60,990 nucleotides of DNA. Origin: Ruminococcaceae bacterium HV4-5-B5C. GTDB lineage: Bacteria > Bacillota > Clostridia > Oscillospirales > Acutalibacteraceae. The notes under the pieces are model-generated. The model made no database searches, had not been told where the DNA came from, and worked only from the letters and a program-made list of their open reading frames with translations. Positions 34,260 to 44,500 of the stretch are shown piece after piece; positions within the stretch are counted from its first letter, which is position 1, and each line of letters begins with the position of its first letter. Both the position numbers and the translations under genes were made by a program. The DNA lies in assembly GCA_900184925.1 (NCBI GenBank), contig FXYJ02000011.1, positions 1 to 60,990 on the forward strand. Direction: 5' to 3'.

Positions 34260-34743
34260 TGTATTCACCCTCCGTCAATTCTTGTTTTAGAAGTTGTCTT
34301 GCCCGGCTAAGCCTCTTTGCCGCCGCGCTGTAGCCGATTTTCAGCGCGGTACCGATGCTTTCAATCGGCATGCCTTCATAGTAATAAAGGTGGATTACGG
34401 TACGGTATTTTGATGGCAGCCGCATCACACCGTCGTAGACCTCCGAATGCTCGTCCGTGGGTTGCGTGTTCTCGCCGGAGAACTCTTCATTCCCCACCGG
34501 GATTTCGCCGCGCCGTAAGACCGTCCTCCAAAGACTGCAGCTGCAGTTGACCGTTACCCGAATCAGCCATGCCTTCAGGTGCTCGTCACTGTCGAACGAA
34601 TGTCTGCTTCGCACAAGGCGAAGAAAAACTTCCTGGAACACGTCCTCAGCGTCGTCCGGATTTTTTGTTTGTGCCAGTGCCAGACGATACACCAGAATAC
34701 CGTACCGGTCTACGGCCTCTTCAGGATCTTTAATAACATCCAC
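34201..34743 (-). CDS. ECF-type RNA polymerase sigma factor
   Basis: 180 residues. The sigma-2 region is seen in LALAQTKNPDDAEDVFQEVF followed by HLKAWLIRVTVNC. The sigma-4 region is LPSKYRTVIHLYYYEGMPIE followed by IGTALKIGYSAAAKRLSRAR. The start is put at GTG 34743 because GGGGG stands 8 nt before it and it gives the usual ECF length. The frame is open to 34815, which would add an unconserved 24 residues. It is encoded just ahead of, and overlapping, its anti-sigma factor. Target genes are not evident; the two giant surface-protein genes that flank this pair are candidates by position only. Confidence 0.9.
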   Translation of the reverse strand: MDVIKDPEEAVDRYGILVYRLALAQTKNPDDAEDVFQEVFLRLVRSRHSFDSDEHLKAWLIRVTVNCSCSLWRTVLRRGEIPVGNEEFSGENTQPTDEHSEVYDGVMRLPSKYRTVIHLYYYEGMPIESIGTALKIGYSAAAKRLSRARQLLKQELTEGEYNEEHSDRILGNCQHAAHSK

Positions 34744-35175
34744 TCTTTTTCCCCCTTTCGCTTCTAATACGCTCGAGGAATGAAAATCTTGACGGGCTGT
34801 TTCAATTAATTTCAAAAAGTTGGATGATGATACAATTTCAGGAGAACTGTTTTCGCGTCAGGCGCCTGCGGGCCGATTTTGATGATCACCCCAATGACAA
34901 AAAACGCACCGGATTTTTACGGTAAATTTACAATTGTGATACTGTATACCATTATTGTAAGACGCATGGGAGGCGGATACAATCCGCCGGCGATAAAATT
35001 TCAAATGCAGAAGAATGCAACACGCCGACATTTTCTGCAGAAACAGATAAGGGCCTAACCGAACAGGTTAGGCCCTTGCTGATTTCTTTATTTCGATCAA
35101 TGCCGCATCACATAGCAGACTTTAAAACATCCGCGGAAATTTTCCACCTGTGCTTTGAACGCCGCCCACTTGAGG
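34744..35175. other. Intergenic region upstream of the sigma operon
   Basis: No gene seen. It holds a small hairpin GGCGGA/TCCGCC (34972-34988) and the terminator at 35051-35075. The promoter of the sigma operon should lie around 34780-34900, but I could not pick a confident ECF or housekeeping promoter. Confidence 0.4.
35051..35075 (-). terminator. Terminator after the STAND/SARP regulator
   Basis: GGGCCTAACC-GAACA-GGTTAGGCCC, a perfect 10-bp stem, 100 bp past the regulator stop on the minus strand. T-runs on either side are modest. Confidence 0.55.
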
Positions 35176-38079
35176 CTATTCAGAAAAGCTGCCGGGCTCA
35201 GTCTGTTTCCGCAGTACTTCTTTGTTGTTTGCCATTAGAGCAAGCTTTTCATATGTTTCTCGATATTGCAGCCTGTTGGACGTTGCCCAAAGCGCTTCAA
35301 AATCGGATAGATATTCACCGGTATAGAGGGATAAAAGCAGTTTGGCACGCTGGGCAGGATTTTCCGTATTCTGAGCGGCAGTTTCAAAGAGTTCAAAATC
35401 GCATTCGATTTCCTCACGGCTGATTTTGTACCGTTTCTCCCGGTACAGAACCGAATTTTCAATCCCAAGCTGCGACAGGTCTTTTTTAAGCTGTGAAAGA
35501 TTAACCCCGATAAGTTTTTTGACATCCTCCGATTCGGATTCTGCCCAGATGGCCTCGGTGATTTCCTCTTTTGTAGTGCCTGCTTGCCCGGAGTTGAGCA
35601 GAAAAGCCAGCAATTCCCGCTCCTTTTTCGTGCGCAGTTTCATTGCGTTTCCCCTGTCTGCGTAAGGAAAAACGGTAAATCCGCCAAAGGTTTTGACGTA
35701 TGCCTTTTTCGTCTTAAAACCTGCAAATTCCATGAGTTGTTTTGTGGCTTCCGGTTCGATGCTGTTGTCGCAGGCAAATTGCAGGATGGGGTTGTAATCT
35801 TTCCCTGCACGAAAGTAGGCGAGAATTCCGTTTTCGACACATAGCCTGAGGTAGCGCCCGGTGTTCTGCAGGGCGTATTTCGTGTCCCCTGCAGAAAGGG
35901 CTGTCAGGAGTACAACTCCGCGGGCAAGGGTGGAAAAAAGGAGCAAACCGGCACGTTCCCCTACCTCAATATCCCGCCGGGCGTACCCGGCGGCGGCAGG
36001 ATAGTCATGTATAGTCGACATGTAACCCATCAGACGGGATAAAATGATGCATTGGAAGAAATCGCTGACTTCGTTGAGGCCGCCCATGATTTTTTCCACA
36101 ATTTCATCTTTGGGACCATCCGCAAAGATCAGGCTGTAACTTAACTGCTGCATTTCCGCCCAATGGAGCTGATACCGCGTTTTGCGGTAAAGAGGGGCGT
36201 ATTCGTTGGCCAGGTTGAAATATCGCACCGTGGTGTCAAACGAGACATTCTTGCCGTTCCGTTTGTCGAGCGCTGCGTCCTGATAATAAATTTCCGCGGC
36301 AAAAAGATAGCCCATCCAGATTTCTTCGTATTTTCCCGTGCTTCTCATCTTCTGAAGAGAGTCGTTCAGAACAGACCGGGAATGTTCCCTGTCTCCAAGC
36401 ATCTGGTACGCCTTCGCCGCAAATACACCGATGTCGTGAATCTCCAGATACTCGCGTTCGTGAGACGGAAGCAGGAGAGATTTTTCATAATACACGACCG
36501 CTTCTCTCATGTTGCCGGAAAAGAAAAAAATCGTGCAGAGATATCGCTCATACCATGCCCTTACCTTAAGGTTTCCCACCCGTGCACAGTCTTCAATCCC
36601 ACGCTTTGCAAGAGCGAGAGCTTCGCTGGCCTGCGAATTCATGCACAGATTGTATAGCTTTTCGATAACCACCGCATACGCGGTTTCTGTCGACAGGCTG
36701 TCAAAATCGGAAAGAAGTCCGTCAAGGAGTTCGTTCGATGCCTCGAAAGAGACAAAATTGCGCAGGACCCTTGCCTTGTGCAGCATCGTGTTCAGGCGGA
36801 GCTCCCGGTTTCCTTCACTCAAAAGTGGGATTGCGGCGTCCAGATACTTCTGTGCCAGCGTGAAGTTTCCGATGCAGGAAAGATAAGCGCCCTTGGCGAC
36901 CAGCATTTCGGCATCTTTATCAAAAAATTCATCCGGAAGAGCCTGAAACCACTGGCGCAGCAAACTGAAGTTTCCGCTTTTTATTAAATCGCTGTAACTT
37001 GCGAGAATGATTTTCTGGAGAGATTCTTTATCATCCAGTTTAATGGCAAACTCGGCGGCTTTCGGGTAATCCTTATGATTCCAGTAAAACTGTGCTGCCC
37101 GCTCCTGCATAGAGAGCTGCAGGGCAGGTCCTGCGATTTCGAGCAGTGCCTGTCGGAAAAGCGCGTGATAACGATATCCGGAGCCGGTTTTCATGGTAAA
37201 CAGATTCCGCGACACAAGACTTTCCAACATCAGCTTTGAGTTTTTGCGGTTCAGCACGTCATTGAGCATTTCCGGGTCCAGTTCCTCGAAGCAGGCGGAT
37301 GCTTTCAGAAATTCGACCATTTCATCAGGCAGACGATTCACACATTCATTGAACAGATAGGAATTAAGGATATCTTTGTTCTGTGACGGGATATCTTCGG
37401 GCAGTACACCGTTTTCAAGCAGCACCCGGCACGAGCCGATCGCAAGCGGCCACCCTTCGGTGTTCCGGTAAATTCCGTCGTCATCGTAACCGAGAATCTC
37501 TTCGGTTTCCTCTCTGGTAAACGCAAGGTCTTTTTGCCCAAGTTCCAGAAGGTCACCTCTGGCGCGAAACGGGATGAGCTGCGGAAACATTGCTTCCCGA
37601 CTGCCGAGACAGATTCGGAAATTGTCCGGCGCAAATCGCATCAGACAGGCAATCAACTCTTTGACCTGTCCGTCCTGAACCGTGTGCAGGTCATCCAATA
37701 TAATCAGGATATCTTTCTGCAGGCCTTCAATGCTTACGATTAAGGCATTGGCAAGGATTGTAATAAAATTTTCCTTTTCCGCAAAGGGCAGATATTCGGA
37801 AGACGAAAAGTGATATTCGGTAAAAGTCTGCCGGATTGCAGATGTAACGATATTCACAAATGCGAAGATATCGTTCTCTCCGGCGAGCGACACCCAAACC
37901 GGATTTCCCGACGATCTCGCAATCTGTGAGAGCAGTGTGGTCTTTCCGTAACCCGCGCCCGCGTGGATATAAACAAATCTATGGCGGCTGTTGATCAGCC
38001 TGCCAATCAGTCCCTGACGGGATATTTCACCATTCAATGTTTTCGGTATGATCAGCCTGGTACCCGACACATTCGTCAT
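35176..38079 (-). CDS. MalT-like STAND ATPase / TPR regulator with SARP-type C-terminus
   Basis: 967 residues. The N-terminal NTPase has Walker A GAGYGKTT (41-48), Walker B ILIILDDLH and an arginine-finger-like LGSREAMF, as in MalT and other STAND regulators. About residues 340-780 are helical TPR-like repeats. The C-terminus, about 800-960, is not a LuxR helix-turn-helix. It is a winged-helix plus BTAD arrangement (VKTFGGFTVF, then KERELLAFLLNSGQAGTTKE, IWAESESEDVKKLIGVNLSQ, YKISREEIECDFELFE), the DNA-binding form of SARP activators. Such proteins usually act as ligand- and ATP-dependent activators. It is transcribed divergently from the 8-cysteine protein/surface-protein operon, whose promoter carries tandem direct repeats, so that operon is its likely target. 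Confidence 0.88.
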   Translation of the reverse strand: MTNVSGTRLIIPKTLNGEISRQGLIGRLINSRHRFVYIHAGAGYGKTTLLSQIARSSGNPVWVSLAGENDIFAFVNIVTSAIRQTFTEYHFSSSEYLPFAEKENFITILANALIVSIEGLQKDILIILDDLHTVQDGQVKELIACLMRFAPDNFRICLGSREAMFPQLIPFRARGDLLELGQKDLAFTREETEEILGYDDDGIYRNTEGWPLAIGSCRVLLENGVLPEDIPSQNKDILNSYLFNECVNRLPDEMVEFLKASACFEELDPEMLNDVLNRKNSKLMLESLVSRNLFTMKTGSGYRYHALFRQALLEIAGPALQLSMQERAAQFYWNHKDYPKAAEFAIKLDDKESLQKIILASYSDLIKSGNFSLLRQWFQALPDEFFDKDAEMLVAKGAYLSCIGNFTLAQKYLDAAIPLLSEGNRELRLNTMLHKARVLRNFVSFEASNELLDGLLSDFDSLSTETAYAVVIEKLYNLCMNSQASEALALAKRGIEDCARVGNLKVRAWYERYLCTIFFFSGNMREAVVYYEKSLLLPSHEREYLEIHDIGVFAAKAYQMLGDREHSRSVLNDSLQKMRSTGKYEEIWMGYLFAAEIYYQDAALDKRNGKNVSFDTTVRYFNLANEYAPLYRKTRYQLHWAEMQQLSYSLIFADGPKDEIVEKIMGGLNEVSDFFQCIILSRLMGYMSTIHDYPAAAGYARRDIEVGERAGLLLFSTLARGVVLLTALSAGDTKYALQNTGRYLRLCVENGILAYFRAGKDYNPILQFACDNSIEPEATKQLMEFAGFKTKKAYVKTFGGFTVFPYADRGNAMKLRTKKERELLAFLLNSGQAGTTKEEITEAIWAESESEDVKKLIGVNLSQLKKDLSQLGIENSVLYREKRYKISREEIECDFELFETAAQNTENPAQRAKLLLSLYTGEYLSDFEALWATSNRLQYRETYEKLALMANNKEVLRKQTEPGSFSE

Positions 38080-38116
38080 TCTTCATCCGACCATTTCTTC
38101 ATGTTAACCTTCATTC

Positions 38117-38146
38117 ATTATATCGCCCTTTCGCCAATATTTTGAA
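38117..38146 (-). promoter_or_regulatory. Promoter of the STAND/SARP regulator
   Basis: On the minus strand, TTCAAA (38146-38141), an 18-bp spacer and TATAAT (38122-38117), 38 bp before the ATG at 38079. Confidence 0.5.
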
Positions 38147-38176
38147 TATTTTTTAAAAAAGTCGAAAAAAAGCGGT

Positions 38177-38215
38177 TTTTGTTAGTCCTTTTGTTAGTCG
38201 TACGCAATTTATAAT
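38177..38215 (+). promoter_or_regulatory. Tandem 12-bp direct repeats and -10 box of the surface-protein operon
   Basis: TTTTGTTAGTCC (38177-38188) is followed directly by TTTTGTTAGTCG (38189-38200), 11 of 12 bases identical. A perfect TATAAT (38210-38215) comes 10 bp after the second GTTAGTC. No usable -35 box exists; the repeats occupy that place. SARP activators are known to bind heptamer direct repeats over the -35 region about one helical turn apart. Here the spacing is 12 rather than the classical 11 bp. The neighbouring regulator has a SARP-type domain, so it is the probable ligand; this is inference. Confidence 0.6.
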
Positions 38216-38238
38216 AAAAGGCGGGGAGGTGAAGCTCC

Positions 38239-38478
38239 ATGAGTGATTACAATGATTTCGGAAAGCTGCCCGGTGAAACCAACTGCGGCGTAAGTGAAGA
38301 GCAGTTTCCGGCGATGCGGAAATGCTGCATTTACAACGGCGTTGGGGCCCTGCAGCGATATCAGTGTATTTGTCCGTTCTGCAAGGCGTGGACTTTGCCT
38401 CCCACCGGAGAAAACCTTGAGGTAGCAACAATCTTTGAGTGCGGGCAATACGGTTACTGCGAAAGAATGAAAGAATAA
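38239..38478 (+). CDS. Small eight-cysteine protein
   Basis: 79 residues, with a strong GGGGAGGTG ribosome site 8 nt before the ATG. It has eight cysteines in a pattern NCG, KCC, QCIC, PFC, ECG, YC. The central CICPFC plus flanking CC and C could form a zinc-ribbon-like or Fe-S site. There is no signal peptide or membrane helix, so it is likely cytoplasmic. The promoter with direct repeats lies just upstream and the large surface-protein gene starts 73 bp downstream, so the two are probably co-transcribed. I do not recognise the family. It may be a metal-binding or redox partner, but no function is claimed. Confidence 0.75.
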   Translation: MSDYNDFGKLPGETNCGVSEEQFPAMRKCCIYNGVGALQRYQCICPFCKAWTLPPTGENLEVATIFECGQYGYCERMKE

Positions 38479-38551
38479 CGCAGAACAAGCCTTGAAATTG
38501 GCAGGGTCCGGCAGGACTTCAATAGAAAAGAAAACGGTGGAGATGACCAAA

Positions 38552-41500
38552 ATGAAAAACATGAAAAAAGCATTGACCGTGCTGCTTAGTATATTGCTGA
38601 TTTGGCAGGGCTTTGCCGGGCCGTGGATGATTCATGCAAAAGCGGCCAGTACAAACAGCGCACCGACGGTTACGGACACATCCGTTGCCTTTTCGACGAT
38701 CCCGGAAGATGCAAATGACAGTTCCAATACCGGCATGGATGTTTCAAAATTGCTGAGCCTTGCCGGCGCGTCCGATGCCGACGGCAATACGCTGAGCATT
38801 GCCGTTACCTCGGTGGACGATACCAATGGTACATGGCAGATCTACTATGGGGGCGCATGGTGGCAGCTGACAAGATATAAAAAATCCGTTTCGGATTCCA
38901 ATGTTTATCTGGTGCCAAACGGGTGCTCTGTGCGGTTCAAGCCTGGCTCCGATTTCAACGGGCAGGCCTCATTTACCTTCCGTGTCTGGGATGAGACAAC
39001 GGGTACGGCAGACAACAACGACGACGCTTCCGGCAATAACAGTGCTGCCATAGATGCAAGCGGAAGCAGCAACGGCGGGAGTACGGCTTTCAGCGCGAAG
39101 ACAGTGACTGCATCTATTGCAGTCACTGCGGTCAACGATGCACCCGAAATTCACAAAAAAGGGCTCTATAATACACTCAAATTCGATGGTATCAACGACT
39201 ACCTTCAGGTTCCGGGCGACCTTGGCATAAGCAACGGCTCCTTCACGGTTGAGGGCTGGATCAGGGCGGATCAAATTACCAGCTTCGGGAGATTTTATGA
39301 CTTTGGAAACGGCCAAGGGGAGAACGCTGGACATAATATTCTTGCCGATTTCCAGGGCACAACCAACAATATGGGCATTGAAATCTGGAACGGTGCAGGC
39401 AGAAGCAGCACCGTCAGAATAGGGGCGGATAACTTTCCCTTGAATACATGGGTGTATCTGACAACAGTCTACGACAGTGCCCGTCAGAGATCATATATGT
39501 ACTGGAACGGCGCTCTGAAAGCGTCGTTACCGGTGCCGTCCACGACAGAAGCTTTGGCCAGAGTGTACAACTATTTCGGAAGAAGCCTTTGGCCGGCCGA
39601 CGGCTACTTTAACGGCGAGATGCGCGGCATGTCCGTCTGGAAGGAAGCCCGCACGGCGGGCGAAGCAACCTCCGACATGAATGCCAATTTCAGCGGCAGC
39701 GAGAAGAATCTTCTGCTGTACTACCCCATAACGGATCCCGTCGGTTCGACAACCGTCGCAAGCACAACAGGCACCCACGCGGGTAATCTGATGAACTACT
39801 CATCCAATGAAGCCGGTGCCGAAACCTCATCGGCAAATAACGCAATGGTTGTGAATGACGACGCTTTTACTTATCAGGTTACGGGTTTTACCGGAACCAA
39901 TATTCCCGTTGATCAGATGTACCTGAAGGACGTAGACGCCGGGGCGGCGGGAGTTTCCCTGCAGCTTTCAACGGCACAGGAAGGCAAACTGACTGTAAAT
40001 CAGGCCAGCAGGGTTTCGATTACCGGAAACGATACCGGTACCTTGACCATGTCCGGGACGGTTGACGACCTTAATGCTGCGCTTAAGACGCTGGCCTATC
40101 ATTCCGCCTCAGCCGTAACAGATACCATAACCGCTGCAGTTACAGACAACGGAAATTCCGGAGCCGGAGGAGCTTTGACAGCTTCGGAGACAATTGCCGT
40201 TACGGTCATTGCCCCCCCGGCGGACGCGCCGACGATAAGCCGGCAGCCTGAAAGCATAACGGTTCATCCCGAGGAATCAGCCGCGTTTTCGGTTGTCGCC
40301 TCCGGCGCCGCATCCCTTTCCTACCAGTGGCAGCTTTCCAAGGACGGCGGCTCAACATGGTCCGACCTGTCCGGTGAAACAAGCAGCAGCTATACGGTTG
40401 ACTCCGCGGTAAAAGGCGATGACGGGAATCAATACCGCTGTTATATCTATGATGCAGTGGACAATACCTCCGTTACGTCGGAGAAGGCTACTCTCACCGT
40501 CCTCTATCCTGTGCTTAAAATGGCGGGTGTGACGCCGGCGAACGGTGCAACCGGCGTACCCGTAAAGTCACAGATCGTCATGACCTTCAATGAAGAGATT
40601 CAGGCTGTCGCCGGCAAAAACATCTCCATTTTAGATCCATCCGGCACAGGCATCACGGTTGCTGCCACAAGCGGAAGCGTTTCGGTAAGCGGAAGCACGG
40701 TAACCGTGACCTTACCCAAAACTCTCGATTTTATGACAAAATATCATGTCCTGATTGACAGCGGTGCATTTGCAGACAGCAACAGCACTGCGTATGGCGG
40801 TATATCGGACAGCAGTACATGGTCCTTTACGACGGAGGCAGCTCCGGCAGTCAAGCCTGCGCCGCCTATAGCCGGTTCCGGCGGTGCGCTCAGTTTCGAC
40901 GGTAAGGATGATTATGTCGATCTTGGGCAGGGCGTGACGCTCGGAAAAACGTTCACCGAAGAGGTATGGGTTTGCCCCACAACCGATAATAACTGGACCG
41001 GAGTCATAGGCCATGAAGAAGGGGACCGTTCCAATTACCGTGCACCATGCATTTATATATACGGCGGAGGCACTGGAATCCAGGTCGGTTTTGGAACCGG
41101 CAGCAGTTGGGATAGTCTGTATGACGATTCGTGCCTGAAACCAAACGAATGGAATCATATTGCCTTTGTTTATGACGGGAATACCATTTATCTCTATATC
41201 AATGGTATACGGGTAGCACAGCAGAACTGCGGCGGCAACACCCCATATAACCGACCTGTTACGTATTTCGGTCGGATGAATAATTTTGATACTGTGGTGA
41301 ATGGCAATAGCGTTTATTACAACGGTCAGCTTGATGAAGTGCAGCTCTGGAACACCGCGCGCACGCAGGATGAGGTACGCTCGGACATGTACAGCAGGCC
41401 GACATTTGCAACAAGCGGGCTTGCCGGTTACTGGAGCTTTGATGAAAATTCAATCAGTACTGCGATGGATGTTTCTACCAGCCGCAACAACGGTACGCTG

Positions 41501-44500
41501 ACCAATATGGACACGTCCTCCTGCCGGACGGATTCCGGCGCGTGGCAAAACCGCATTACGGCGGAAGACACGGCGCTTACAATCAATGCGGGATATGCGC
41601 GGTATGGCGGCAGCACGGTCCTTGCACAATCCGCCGGACCGTCACACGGAACGCTTTCCTTTGACAATTCAGCCGAAACGGCAACCTATACGCCAAATAT
41701 CGGATATTACGGCAAGGATGCCTTTACCTATACGGTAACCGAAGGCGGCCTCTCCAAAAGCTACACCGTCAATATGACCGTGGTGCAGAAACCGGATGTC
41801 ACCGTGGGCAGTCAGACGGCAACGGTCGGCGGCACGGCGACACTGACCGCAAATGCGAGCGTTTTCGACGGCGGTACGCTTTCATACCAGTGGCAGCAGT
41901 GGAACGGTTCGGACTGGAATAACCTTTCCGGTGAGACGGCACAAACCTATACCACCGGCGTGCTTGCATCAGCCGACAGCGGGAAAAAGTACCGCTGCAT
42001 GGCAACCAACACGATCGGGTATACGTCTGCATCCGCAGCGTCGTCCGAGGCGGCGCTGACGGTCAATAAAAAAGCACAGAGCGGACTCTCGGTCACCGGG
42101 CCGACCGGCAACATCCTGACCTACGGCGACGCCTTCCGGCTTTCCGTGGGGGGCGGCGACGGGAGCGGCGTCTGCAGCTATGAGTCAGGCGATACGAACG
42201 TCCTGACGGTGGATGCGGGTGGAAATGTCACTACCGCCGGCGTGGGCTCTGCCGTCATCACCGTGACCAGAACGGGAGACAGCGACTACGCAGACTCAAC
42301 GCCGACACAAATTACAATCACGGTGACTCCAAAACCGCTGGATATTACCATTACGCCGAACGACAAGACGTACGACGGCGGGACGTCGACGGGCGTCAAA
42401 TCAATCGACTGCCCCGGTATGATCAGCGGGGACGACGTGAGTGTCACCGGCACCAACCTTGCCTTCTCCGATGAAGCCGCAGGGGACGGAAAAATGGTGA
42501 CCGCCTCCGGCTGTGTACTCTCCGGAGCGAAAAAAGATGACTATACAATTAGAACCCTGAACGTGAATAGCGCAAGCATCCGTAAACGCACGGTGACTCC
42601 TTCGGCGACGGCAAACAGTAAACTTTATGACGGCGGCATCGGTGCGTCGGGCACAGTCAGTCTTTCAAACGTCGTGAACGGCGACACAGTAACGGCGTCG
42701 GGCAATTTCACATTTTCCGATAAAAACGCCGGAACAGGCAAAACCGTCACGGCTGCCGGCATCACATTGAGCGGTGCGAAGTCGGGCAATTATATGCTGA
42801 GCTCCGCAAGCGCGACGGCAGCGGCGGATATTACGCCGAAAGCCCTGTCCGTCACCGATACGGCGGTAAAAGACAAGACCTACGACGGCAAGACTTCGGC
42901 GGAATTTTCAGGCGCTCCCGCACTTTTGGGTGTGGTTGAAAACGACGATGTCCTGCTTGCCGACGGCACGCCCTCATTTGAAAGCACGAATGTCTCCGAT
43001 TCGGTTAAAGTGGATTTTTCGGCGTTCGGTATTTTCGGAGCAGACGCCGGTAACTATTTGCTGACACAGCCGGCTGACGGAGTGGTAACAGCCGCAATTC
43101 ATAAAAAAACGCTGTCCGTCAGCGTCGAGCCGGTGACAATATTCTGCGGCCAGAGTATCCCTGCGCTGACGGTGAAGATTGACGGCTTCGTCAACAATGA
43201 AACGGAGAGCAGTCTCACCGGCTTCGGAAAACCGGCTGCAAGCCCGGTCGGCTTCGGCGGTACGGTGAAACCCGCCGGCACGTATCCGATGACGGTTTCC
43301 TATACCGACGGCGATCCGACGGGCAACTATTCTTTTTCCTGCAATACGGCGGCGTCCCTTACGATCAGTTCCGTTTCACCGGACGGGAGTTATACGGTTA
43401 CGCCGTCCGTGCCGGACGGGAAAAATGGCTGGTACGTTTCCGACCTGACGATCACGCCGATCAACGGATTCGACCGGATTTCCACAGACGGTGCCGACTG
43501 GGAACCTTTTCTTACGGTTTCTGCGGAAGCACTTGATGGGTCCGTAACTTTCCAGCTGAAGAAAGTGTCGGACAGCACGCAGACAGAAAGCAAAACACTC
43601 CATTACAGTCTCGACAAGACCGCCCCGCACGACATGACGGTGTCGGTTCATCAGAATTCCTTTACTACTTTCCTGAATACAATCACGTTCGGCCTTTTCT
43701 TTCAGAATGATGTAGATGTAGCGCTTTCGGCTTCAGATGCTTTGAGTGGTATTGACTGTTATGAATATCAGCTGGTGGATACCAGCAAGGGCCAAAGCTA
43801 TCAGGCGGGCAATACCTGGACGAAATCGGCTGACGGAAAACTCAGCATACCGGCTCAGTTCAAAGGCGCCGTCTATGCCTATGCGGTGGATAAAGCGGGC
43901 AACCGGTCGGCAGTTGTTTCTTCCAACGGTTTTGTTGCGGACAATCAGATGCCCTCTGCGCCGGTCATCACCACGACCGTGAACGGAAATGCCTATGTCG
44001 GCGGCTGGACTTCCGGCAATGTAAAAATTGTTGCCGCGGGCTCTTCGGCTCTTTCCGGCATTGATTATTATGAGTATCAAACGGGCGATGACGGCACATG
44101 GACGAAAATGCCGGATCAGAGCGGAGCTGCGGACAGCACCTCCGGCCAGACCATTGCGGATATTCTGACGATTGCTTCCGACATGAACCGGGATATCCAC
44201 ATCCGTGCAGTGAGCAATTCCGGAATTGCGGGAGATGAGAGCGTCGTCACCGTTAAGAGAGATACGGTTACGCCAGTTCTGGATGTTTCCGTCACCGGTA
44301 CCACCGGGCAGTGGACGGGGAGTCCGGTCCTTTTTACACTCTCCAACACGGCGGGCAACATCTCCCCGTGCACGTATCAGGTGAAAATCGGTTCCGGAGA
44401 TTGGACACTGATCTCCGGGAACACAGTGAGTGTAATTGCAGATACGGACACCTCTTATCAGTTCAAAGCAGTTTCTGCATCCGGAACCGAGAGCAGCCTC

